Below are positions 1 through 4,858 of a DNA stretch of 5,160 bases, piece after piece. The notes under the pieces were generated by a model. That model saw nothing but the letters and a program-made list of their open reading frames with translations. It was not told where the DNA came from and did no database searches. This stretch comes from a bacterium (GTDB lineage: Bacteria > Patescibacteriota > Gracilibacteria > UBA1369 > LOWO2-01-FULL-3), in assembly GCA_027622635.1 (NCBI GenBank), contig JAQBYK010000084.1, positions 1 through 5,160 on the forward strand, in the 5' to 3' direction. How positions within the stretch are numbered: the first letter of the stretch is position 1; each line of letters begins with the position of its first letter. Both the position numbers and the translations under genes were made by a program.

Positions 1-1013
1 TTACCATTTGAGTCCACCAATTCATTAATCTTATAACTTGAAAGCCATTTTTCAACGGCACGAAGAGCGTCAGGATCCTTACGGGGGTGATCAATCGGAA
101 TACCATGAGAATGAAATGACCCCTCAACCATATGTTTATGATATCTATGAACCCCCTTCCACCCCTTTGGTGTGCGCATCAAAATCACAGGCCATTTAGG
201 TTTAAGGGGCATAGTTTTAGAAGACCTGGCTTTTTTCTGAACGCTTCGAATAATTTGATATGCCCTTTCCATCCCATCCATCATTTTTTTCTCAACATTG
301 GGAGCTTTCACAATAATTGGCTCATATCCATAGCCTTTAAAGAGTTGCATTAATTCACTGTCATCCATAGTTCCATAAATTGTTGGATTACTAATCTTGT
401 AGCCATTTATATGAACAATCGGCAAAACCGCACCGGAAGTTTTAGGGTTCAGGAATTTATTAGAATGCCAAGCGGCAGCCATAGGACCACTCTCAGACTC
501 ACCATCCCCACAAACAACGGCCGTAATCAAATTTGGGTTATCCATAACTGAACCAAAGGCTGTACTCAAGCTATATCCAAGCTCTCCCCCCTCAAGAATT
601 GAACCCGGTACACCGGGAGTAACATGACTTGGAAAAGGTGTATGCGGCCAGGAAAAATCTCTGATGATCTTGCCCATACCCTTAGCGTCCAAAGTATAAT
701 CTTTATAAAAATCATGTAACGATTTTTCAGCAAATAGATTAGCCAAAATGGCCGGAGCACCGTGACCCGGGCCGGTAATCATTAATATTTCACATTTATG
801 CTTATAAATAAGGTAATTGAGATTGGCATATATGAAATTTAATCCGGGAACAGTCCCCCAATGCCCAAGAATGCGTGCTTTAAAGTGCTCAGGCTTAAGC
901 TCCTCCTTAAGAAGAACATTCTCCTTTAGATAAAGTTGAGCAGCACCAATATAATCGGTATATCGAAGATATTTACTTATCCATTTAAGCGCTTTAGCGT
1001 CGCTTTTTGCCAT
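1..1013 (-). CDS. xfp: Phosphoketolase (xylulose-5-P / fructose-6-P), N-terminal part
   Basis: This is a cytoplasmic thiamine-diphosphate enzyme. The family splits xylulose 5-phosphate (often also fructose 6-phosphate) with inorganic phosphate into acetyl-phosphate plus glyceraldehyde 3-phosphate (or erythrose 4-phosphate), a route to ATP and C2 units without full glycolysis. The reading frame is open from an ATG at 1013 to the left edge and gives 337 residues. Visible family motifs are GHWGTVPGLNF (50-60), GPGHGAP (81-87), GGELGYSLS (142-150), the ThDP/Mg2+ motif GDGESESGP (169-177), LPIVHINGYKISNP (197-210), RTPKGW (280-285) and the SFHSH segment (299-303). His51, His84 and His303 match conserved active-site histidines. 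Family members are about 800 residues, so somewhat over half of the protein, including the catalytic Glu region, lies outside the window. No Shine-Dalgarno precedes the ATG; the start fits the family N-terminus. It lies 53 nt downstream of nnrE. Identity is very secure; substrate preference cannot be told. Confidence 0.96.
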   Translation of the reverse strand, partial: MAKSDAKALKWISKYLRYTDYIGAAQLYLKENVLLKEELKPEHFKARILGHWGTVPGLNFIYANLNYLIYKHKCEILMITGPGHGAPAILANLFAEKSLHDFYKDYTLDAKGMGKIIRDFSWPHTPFPSHVTPGVPGSILEGGELGYSLSTAFGSVMDNPNLITAVVCGDGESESGPMAAAWHSNKFLNPKTSGAVLPIVHINGYKISNPTIYGTMDDSELMQLFKGYGYEPIIVKAPNVEKKMMDGMERAYQIIRSVQKKARSSKTMPLKPKWPVILMRTPKGWKGVHRYHKHMVEGSFHSHGIPIDHPRKDPDALRAVEKWLSSYKINELVDSNG

Positions 1014-1041
1014 AATAAAGAAATGAGGATTTCTAAAACAA

Positions 1042-1070
1042 ATACTATCACAACTTTTATGAGTGCTCAA
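1042..1070 (-). promoter_or_regulatory. Predicted sigma70-type promoter for phosphoketolase
   Basis: On the minus strand a TTGAGC -35 element (1070-1065) and a TAGTAT -10 element (1047-1042) are separated by exactly 17 bp. A TGA precedes the -10, giving the extended -10 form TGnTAnnnT. The implied start near 1035 leaves a leader of about 22 nt before the phosphoketolase ATG. The -35 box overlaps the nnrE stop codon. Each hexamer matches 4 of 6 consensus positions, so this is a reasonable but unproven call. Confidence 0.4.
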
Positions 1071-1753
1071 GAAAACTTCTGAATTGAATCAGATCTAAAA
1101 AGGCCGACTGGAATATCCAAGCCGGCTTTTTTAAAAACCTCCTCGGGAATACCCAAGTCAGCCACAAAGAGCTCGCCTGTATACTCAATCCCTTTTAACA
1201 AACCGATTTTCGGCAAAGCTAATGTCAAAGTTTTATCAGCTTTTATACAAGGATTATATGCCTTTCCGGTAGTGCCATTCATTCCGGATGGCAAATCCAC
1301 CGCCAAAATATCTGCTACACTATCATTTGCGACAGAAATTATTTCACCATATACCGCGCGAGGATCACCATCAATATTATATCCCAGTAAAGCATCTATA
1401 ATCAGGTCCTCCTCACCCAAATCCCCATCCCAAACCTTCATCTCGACGTTCATTTTTTCAAGCAAATCAAAATGATGCCTTGAAACCTCTTTGAGTTCAG
1501 ATGGCTCTTCAGCCAAAATCACTCTTACCTTGTAACCCCAATTTTTCAAATGTCTTGCAGCAGCGATACCATCTCCCCCATTATGACCTTTGCCTGCAAG
1601 AATAAGAATCGAGGAATAATGACTACTCTGAACAAACCTGGCAATATTCAATCCCGCATATTCCATCATTTGAATAATAAGCAGACCTTCCTCAACAGCA
1701 ACTCTATCTACCACGGCCATCTGCCCTGAACTGATAACAGGAAATCTAGACAT
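1067..1753 (-). CDS. nnrE: NAD(P)H-hydrate epimerase (YjeF N-terminal domain, stand-alone)
   Basis: A cytoplasmic nucleotide-repair enzyme. It interconverts the R and S epimers of NADHX and NADPHX, the hydrated damage products of NAD(P)H, so that a dehydratase (NnrD) can restore them. The 228 residues cover one complete YjeF_N domain: the N-terminal helix ending in MMEYAG (29-34), the nucleotide-binding GKGHNGGDG (54-62, commonly GNNGGDG), IIDALLG (118-124), VDLPSGMNG (152-160), TLALPKIGL (177-185) and the C-terminal GELFVADLGIP (193-203). The ADP/ATP-dependent dehydratase domain fused to it in E. coli Nnr is absent, so NnrD would have to be encoded elsewhere. The start overlaps the end of the upstream ZIP-like gene by 8 nt, implying translational coupling; there is no Shine-Dalgarno. 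The 3' end carries a terminator-like hairpin and the phosphoketolase promoter. The gene ends with TGA. Confidence 0.94.
   Translation of the reverse strand: MSRFPVISSGQMAVVDRVAVEEGLLIIQMMEYAGLNIARFVQSSHYSSILILAGKGHNGGDGIAAARHLKNWGYKVRVILAEEPSELKEVSRHHFDLLEKMNVEMKVWDGDLGEEDLIIDALLGYNIDGDPRAVYGEIISVANDSVADILAVDLPSGMNGTTGKAYNPCIKADKTLTLALPKIGLLKGIEYTGELFVADLGIPEEVFKKAGLDIPVGLFRSDSIQKFS
1097..1126 (-). terminator. Intrinsic-terminator-like hairpin inside the nnrE 3' end
   Basis: In the nnrE-sense RNA, GCCGGCTTGG (1126-1117) can pair with CCAGTCGGC (1111-1103) around an ATAT loop. The stem has GC base pairs, two G-U wobbles (1122/1107 and 1117/1112) and one mismatch. It is followed by C and then five T (1101-1097), the usual layout of a Rho-independent terminator. 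It lies about 30 nt before the nnrE stop codon, in codons for the KKAGLDIPVGLF segment. On the opposite strand the two wobbles become A-C mismatches, although that strand has six T after the stem. Whether it terminates transcription is unknown. Confidence 0.4.
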
Positions 1754-2456
1754 AAAAATTCATGAAAAATATAGCCATCAAAAAAACAACTCCGGTTAAA
1801 AATGGAATGGGATAAATATCTTTTTCTTTTGGTATAATTTCACGCATTAAAACATATATAACAGCACCTCCAAAAATCGTCAAAAGAATTATATTTACCA
1901 AGTCGGAAATATCAAAATAGTAAGCTAAGAAAAACCCAAAAAATGGAGAAGATGACATCAAAATCTTCAATAAATAATCAATTTTCGATAATTTTTCAGG
2001 CCTGTCCTCATGCATAAGATGCAAAGAAACTTCTCTCATCAAATCATAAGATACGATTAAAGCCATAAAAATAATTTCTTTAAATATGTTTTCTTGAAAA
2101 TTCGACATGGCAATTAATCCAACTAATGTTCCAGCCAAAAAGGAAATAGATTTGATAAGAATTCGCTGTTCTTTATATTTCTTCTTCTTACTATGATGAT
2201 AAATATGGTTTTCCAATAGAAAAACAACGATGAAAGCAACTGGCAAAACTAGAACCACAAAATCATTGATAGCGTGAATTCCTAAATAAATTTCATCAAG
2301 AAGATCTAAAAACACCGTCACAATAGCGGCTCCAGTTAGAAAAGAAACAATCTTTCGTCCAGCCGAAGTGGCATCCAAGCAAAAACTATCCTCAAAAAAT
2401 TTAATAACTGTCAAAATTACCAAAAAAATAACTACTATAAGTAAAATTGGATCCAT
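1746..2456 (-). CDS. Eight-helix membrane protein resembling a degenerate ZIP metal transporter
   Basis: A 236-residue integral membrane protein with about eight hydrophobic helices (roughly 2-20, 36-56, 64-82, 100-119, 124-145, 163-180, 184-206, 214-234), the helix number of the ZIP (zinc/iron permease) family. Several segments read like ZIP landmarks: VFLDLLDEIY (48-57) like the end of TM2, FLLENHIYHH (79-88) followed by a Lys-rich loop like TM3 and its His loop, and GGAVIYVLMREIIPK (196-210) like TM7. The metal-binding signatures do not fit: no HNxxDG is seen in TM4, and the HExPxE of TM5 appears as YDLMRE (137-142). It may therefore be a transport-inactive or altered relative, or the likeness may be misleading. 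It is the first gene before nnrE, which it overlaps by 8 nt, and is divergent from the Crp/Fnr regulator. The ATG at 2456 has no Shine-Dalgarno; the next in-frame ATGs are deep in the protein. The gene ends with TAG. Confidence 0.55.
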   Translation of the reverse strand: MDPILLIVVIFLVILTVIKFFEDSFCLDATSAGRKIVSFLTGAAIVTVFLDLLDEIYLGIHAINDFVVLVLPVAFIVVFLLENHIYHHSKKKKYKEQRILIKSISFLAGTLVGLIAMSNFQENIFKEIIFMALIVSYDLMREVSLHLMHEDRPEKLSKIDYLLKILMSSSPFFGFFLAYYFDISDLVNIILLTIFGGAVIYVLMREIIPKEKDIYPIPFLTGVVFLMAIFFMNFYV

Positions 2457-2480
2457 TTAGTAAATTTTAATCAACACAAT

Positions 2481-2508
2481 TTTACTGCTCAAAAAATATT
2501 AATACAAT
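2481..2508 (+). promoter_or_regulatory. Predicted promoter of the Crp/Fnr regulator gene
   Basis: A TTTACT -35-like element (2481-2486) and a TACAAT -10 element (2503-2508, 5 of 6 consensus positions) are spaced by 16 bp. The implied start near 2515 would leave only about 7 nt before an ATG at 2522, or about 49 nt before the preferred ATG at 2564. The -10 element is also the left arm of the palindrome at 2503-2518. The region is very AT-rich, so chance matches are likely. Confidence 0.3.
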
Positions 2509-2518
2509 AAACATTGTA
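2503..2518. promoter_or_regulatory. Palindrome TACAAT-N4-ATTGTA, possible operator
   Basis: A perfect 6-4-6 inverted repeat lies between the divergent ZIP-like and Crp/Fnr-family genes. The arm spacing equals that of Crp/Fnr-type operators (two half-sites around four bases), but the half-site is neither TGTGA nor TTGAT. The left arm doubles as a -10 candidate for the regulator gene, so a bound protein could repress it. On the minus strand, TTTACA across the right arm (2520-2515) could be a weak -35 for the ZIP-like gene. About one such palindrome is expected by chance in a window this size, and more in AT-rich DNA. Confidence 0.25.
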
Positions 2519-2563
2519 AAAATGCGTTTTTTTTGGCATTATGAAGCCACTAACAAAGCACTC

Positions 2564-3187
2564 ATGACAAATAACAAAGCGTGGTATCTACAACAAATAG
2601 ATCTATTCCAAGGCATCTCAGACGAAGAAGTAATGAAGATCGCCAACAAAGTCGTAGAAAAAAAGTGCAGCAAGAAAGAACTGCTTTACACGCCCTTTGA
2701 TTCAAACGATTCCATCTGTGTACTCAAAAAAGGAGAAGTAACTCTATATTATTCTCACTATGGTAAAAAATTGATTATCGATGTACTTAAACCGGGATCT
2801 ATCTTTGGCAGCATTGACTTTAAAGAAGGAACAAACGATCATTTCGCAGAAGTAACGGAAGACGCATATATATGTTTTTTCACAATTGAAGATTTTCAGA
2901 AAATCATTCAGGCAAAACCGGAGCTGATGATTCGCTTTCTTAAGATAATGTCAGACAGATTAAGTGATTATGAGCAAAGAATAAAAAGCGGCATATTCGA
3001 CGCAAAAGAAAAAATACTCCATCATCTGGAACTTATTGAAAAGAATAGAAACAGTTTCCTTGGAAAACTCAAAAAAACCAAAATCACACACGAAAAACTT
3101 GCAGCCCACACGGGCTTATCCAGAGAAACCGTTACAAGGGCTATTACTGCTTTGAAAAAAGAAGGTCGCATTGGCATTAATCTGTGA
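2564..3187 (+). CDS. Crp/Fnr-family transcriptional regulator
   Basis: A cytoplasmic DNA-binding regulator of 207 residues: an N-terminal cyclic-nucleotide-type beta-barrel (about 10-110), a dimerisation helix (about 116-145) and a C-terminal winged helix. The barrel shows VLKKGEVTLYY (53-63) and VLKPGSIFG (74-82). The recognition helix TGLSRETVTRAITALKKEG (183-201) carries Arg187, Glu188 and Arg192 in the spacing that E. coli CRP uses to read TGTGA. The effector site differs from CRP: FGE is FGS, and the Arg-Ser pair that holds cAMP phosphate is replaced around NDHF (91-94), so cAMP sensing is unlikely. There is no FNR-type N-terminal cysteine cluster; three scattered Cys (35, 52, 104) remain. 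The ATG at 2564 is chosen because MTNNKAWYLQQIDLFQGIS matches usual family N-termini; an in-frame ATG at 2522 would add 14 atypical residues. Neither start has a Shine-Dalgarno. It probably controls the downstream thiol-relay genes and possibly itself. Confidence 0.9.
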   Translation: MTNNKAWYLQQIDLFQGISDEEVMKIANKVVEKKCSKKELLYTPFDSNDSICVLKKGEVTLYYSHYGKKLIIDVLKPGSIFGSIDFKEGTNDHFAEVTEDAYICFFTIEDFQKIIQAKPELMIRFLKIMSDRLSDYEQRIKSGIFDAKEKILHHLELIEKNRNSFLGKLKKTKITHEKLAAHTGLSRETVTRAITALKKEGRIGINL

Positions 3188-3198
3188 TAATAATCACT
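3183..3198. promoter_or_regulatory. CRP-type operator TGTGAT-N4-ATCACT
   Basis: Eleven of the twelve defined bases match the E. coli CRP consensus TGTGAT-N4-ATCACA, and the core GTGAT-AATA-ATCAC is a perfect palindrome. It overlaps the TGA stop of the Crp/Fnr regulator and lies 58 nt upstream of the lipoprotein ATG. Its centre (3190.5) is 41.5 bp before the start implied by the -10 element at 3220-3225, the classical class II activator position. The regulator's SRETVTR helix has the residues that read TGTGA in CRP. Binding itself is inference. Confidence 0.5.
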
Positions 3199-3225
3199 GT
3201 GACATAGCGGCTATATCAATACAAT
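3199..3225 (+). promoter_or_regulatory. Predicted promoter of the lipoprotein-ccdA operon
   Basis: A GTGACA -35-like element (3199-3204, 5 of 6) and a TACAAT -10 (3220-3225, 5 of 6, identical to the -10 proposed for the regulator gene) are separated by a short 15-bp spacer. The implied start near 3232 gives a leader of about 24 nt, close to that proposed for the phosphoketolase. Poor spacing of this kind is common at promoters that need an activator, which would be the protein bound at 3183-3198. Confidence 0.35.
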
Positions 3226-3255
3226 CACAGCTGAATATCAATTTACCCAAAAATC

Positions 3256-4128
3256 ATGAAGATCAGTAAAACAAGTTTTTTATTTCTTATGACGGCACTA
3301 AGCACAATCGTATTTTCAGCCTGTACCGGAAACGGCAGTGACATACAGTCAACCGTAATTGATGAAGATACAGCTATCGCCCATGAAACCGGCGAAATGA
3401 TGATGGAAGACGAAATGATGGAACTACCGGGAGAACTTTCAGAGTCCGAAAAAACAAAATACAAAAGTGATTTGCCAATCTCTGAAAAAATCGCGCTTGC
3501 AGAAGAAATTTCTATGCACATGCCTAAAAACGGTTTCGATCAATTGAAAACTATGTTACCTGATCTTGAAAAAGTGACTGACATAGAAAATGAAGACTCA
3601 AGAAACATGATGAAGGCGGGATTAGAGAGCTGGTATTATTCACAAGAAGCTGACATCACAATAGCAATATGTACCGGTGCAAACAGCCCACTTCACGTTT
3701 TCAAAGGAGGAAACCCAAGTGAAACTGAAGTTAAAGAAGCTATTCAAATGATGCACGACATGATGGAAGGAGATATGATGATGGAAGTTGAAGAAAGTGC
3801 TTCTCTGGAAAAAGCACAATATTTAACATATTCGAAGTCAAAATACGATGAATTAATAGGCAAAGAACCTATGGTTTTATTCTTTCATGCGCAGTGGTGC
3901 TCAACCTGTTTAGGTCTGGAAGCGGACATAAAAGATGATCTCGCAAATTTCCCCGATGGCACAAAAATCATACAAGTTGATTTCGACACCGAACTTGGAC
4001 TTAGAAAAGAATACGGAATCAATGTACAATCAAGCTTGATCGTACTTGACGGTGAAGGTAACGTAAGATCCGCATTACTGGCTCCATCAATTAGAGATCT
4101 TAAATCCGCAATAAAACAAACAATCTAG
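3256..4128 (+). CDS. Thioredoxin-fold lipoprotein with methionine-rich acidic stretches
   Basis: A predicted membrane-anchored extracytoplasmic thiol oxidoreductase of 290 residues. A lipoprotein signal peptide (basic MKISK, hydrophobic 7-21) ends in a lipobox-like FSAC with Cys23 as the lipidation site; Phe at -3 is slightly unusual. Two Met-rich acidic stretches follow, around 43-56 (HETGEMMMEDEMME) and 165-180 (MMHDMMEGDMMMEVEE). They flank an unrecognised middle region with a single Cys139. The C-terminal thioredoxin-like domain (about 185-290) has LFFHAQWCSTC with the redox pair Cys215/Cys218, and a later strand LIVLDGEG. At the place of the usual cis-proline the sequence reads VQSSLIV, with Ser259. 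The Met-rich parts could bind Cu(I) or absorb oxidants; this is inference. ccdA starts 4 nt downstream, and CcdA-type transporters commonly reduce such partners. The ATG at 3256 is the only start giving a complete signal peptide; it has no Shine-Dalgarno. Confidence 0.85.
   Translation: MKISKTSFLFLMTALSTIVFSACTGNGSDIQSTVIDEDTAIAHETGEMMMEDEMMELPGELSESEKTKYKSDLPISEKIALAEEISMHMPKNGFDQLKTMLPDLEKVTDIENEDSRNMMKAGLESWYYSQEADITIAICTGANSPLHVFKGGNPSETEVKEAIQMMHDMMEGDMMMEVEESASLEKAQYLTYSKSKYDELIGKEPMVLFFHAQWCSTCLGLEADIKDDLANFPDGTKIIQVDFDTELGLRKEYGINVQSSLIVLDGEGNVRSALLAPSIRDLKSAIKQTI
3394..3787 (+). repeat. Direct repeat encoding the Met-rich acidic stretches
   Basis: The 16-base unit GAAATGATGATGGAAG at 3394-3409 recurs as GATATGATGATGGAAG at 3772-3787 with one difference, 378 bp (126 codons) apart and in the same frame. 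Both encode an acidic residue, three Met, then Glu. They lie on either side of the middle region of the lipoprotein. The likeness may come from shared composition or from duplication. Confidence 0.5.
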
Positions 4129-4132
4129 AGAT

Positions 4133-4858
4133 ATGGAATTCCTAATCCCATCATTTTTCGCAGGAACATTGACCGTACTGGCACCCTGTGTACTCGCACT
4201 TTTACCCGTTATTCTTGGAGGTACGGTGGGAACCAGGAATCCTTTAAGGCCACTTGTTATAGCGGTGAGCTTGAGTATTTCAGTAATTATCTTCACTCTC
4301 TTACTCAAGGCAACCACGGCATTCATAGGAGTACCGGAACAAGCTCTCAGATATATATCAGGAGGATTAATAGGATTATTTGGACTATTCATGGTATTCC
4401 CATCAATTTGGGACAGACTTTCATTCAAACTAAAACTCTACAAAAGCGAGACCCTATTACATAAAAGTGGTCAAAAAAAAGGTCTGGGTGGTGCTGTGTT
4501 ACTGGGAGCATCACTCGGACCGGTTTTCTCCACATGCTCACCAACCTATGCTCTCATCCTGGGAATAGTTCTCCCACAAAGCTTCACAGTTGGGTTAACA
4601 AACATCATAGTTTATTCGGTTGGACTAATGATACCTCTGCTTTTGATCGGCTATGGCGGACAAAAAATCGCCTCCAAATTTAAAGGAGCGTCCAATCCAA
4701 AAGGTTGGCTCAAACGCTCTCTCGGAGTTTTACTTCTCGTAACAGGCATCCTAATCTTCACCAGTTACGACAAAGTACTTGAGGCATACATCCTGGAATC
4801 CGGATATCTAGGACCTATAGGGATAGAACAGTCGTTTCTAGATAAGATGGGGAACTAG
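4133..4858 (+). CDS. ccdA: CcdA/DsbD-type transmembrane thiol-disulfide transporter
   Basis: An integral membrane protein of the DsbD transmembrane-domain/CcdA family. It takes electrons from cytoplasmic thioredoxin and passes them through a pair of membrane cysteines to extracytoplasmic thioredoxin-like partners. The 241 residues hold about six helices (roughly 4-28, 41-62, 72-92, 118-145, 152-176, 195-213). The only two cysteines are at the family's redox positions: Cys19 in FAGTLTVLAPCVLALLP (TM1) and Cys135 in GPVFSTCSPTYALIL (TM4). The second site reads TCSP rather than the common TPC, with the proline moved to the other side. A tail of about 30 residues follows the last helix. The gene starts 4 nt after the Trx-fold lipoprotein, its probable electron acceptor, so the two should be co-transcribed. 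Its role could be cytochrome c maturation or general disulfide reduction; no cytochrome gene is visible to decide. The stop overlaps that of the convergent gene on the other strand. Confidence 0.9.
   Translation: MEFLIPSFFAGTLTVLAPCVLALLPVILGGTVGTRNPLRPLVIAVSLSISVIIFTLLLKATTAFIGVPEQALRYISGGLIGLFGLFMVFPSIWDRLSFKLKLYKSETLLHKSGQKKGLGGAVLLGASLGPVFSTCSPTYALILGIVLPQSFTVGLTNIIVYSVGLMIPLLLIGYGGQKIASKFKGASNPKGWLKRSLGVLLLVTGILIFTSYDKVLEAYILESGYLGPIGIEQSFLDKMGN

Noticed and set aside
132..353. Plus-strand open frame of 73 codons
   Set aside because: It is antisense to the strongly conserved phosphoketolase frame; its low-complexity Phe/His/Pro content is typical of a shadow frame.
604..617. CCCGGT-AC-ACCGGG inverted repeat
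   Set aside because: It lies inside the phosphoketolase coding sequence in a conserved Gly/Pro-rich segment (PGVPGS); codon composition is enough to explain it.
1047..1052. TGTGAT half-site in the phosphoketolase promoter as a binding site for the Crp/Fnr regulator
   Set aside because: The other half is not recognisable, and the same hexamer occurs several times in the window inside coding sequence, as chance predicts.
2522..2563. Upstream ATG at 2522 as the start of the Crp/Fnr gene
   Set aside because: It would add MRFFWHYEATNKAL, unlike family N-termini, and would sit about 7 nt from the predicted transcription start. It cannot be excluded in an organism without SD sequences.
3184..3197. 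The GTGAT-AATA-ATCAC inverted repeat as a transcription terminator of the regulator gene
   Set aside because: The stem is short and AT-rich and no T-run follows; the CRP-consensus match explains it better.
3243..3521. Minus-strand open frame of 92 codons
   Set aside because: It lies opposite the signal peptide and Met-rich part of the lipoprotein; Ser/Ile-rich composition mirrors the ATG/GAA codons of the real gene.
4087..4428. Minus-strand open frame of 113 codons
   Set aside because: It is antisense to the junction of the lipoprotein and ccdA genes, both well supported; no family features.
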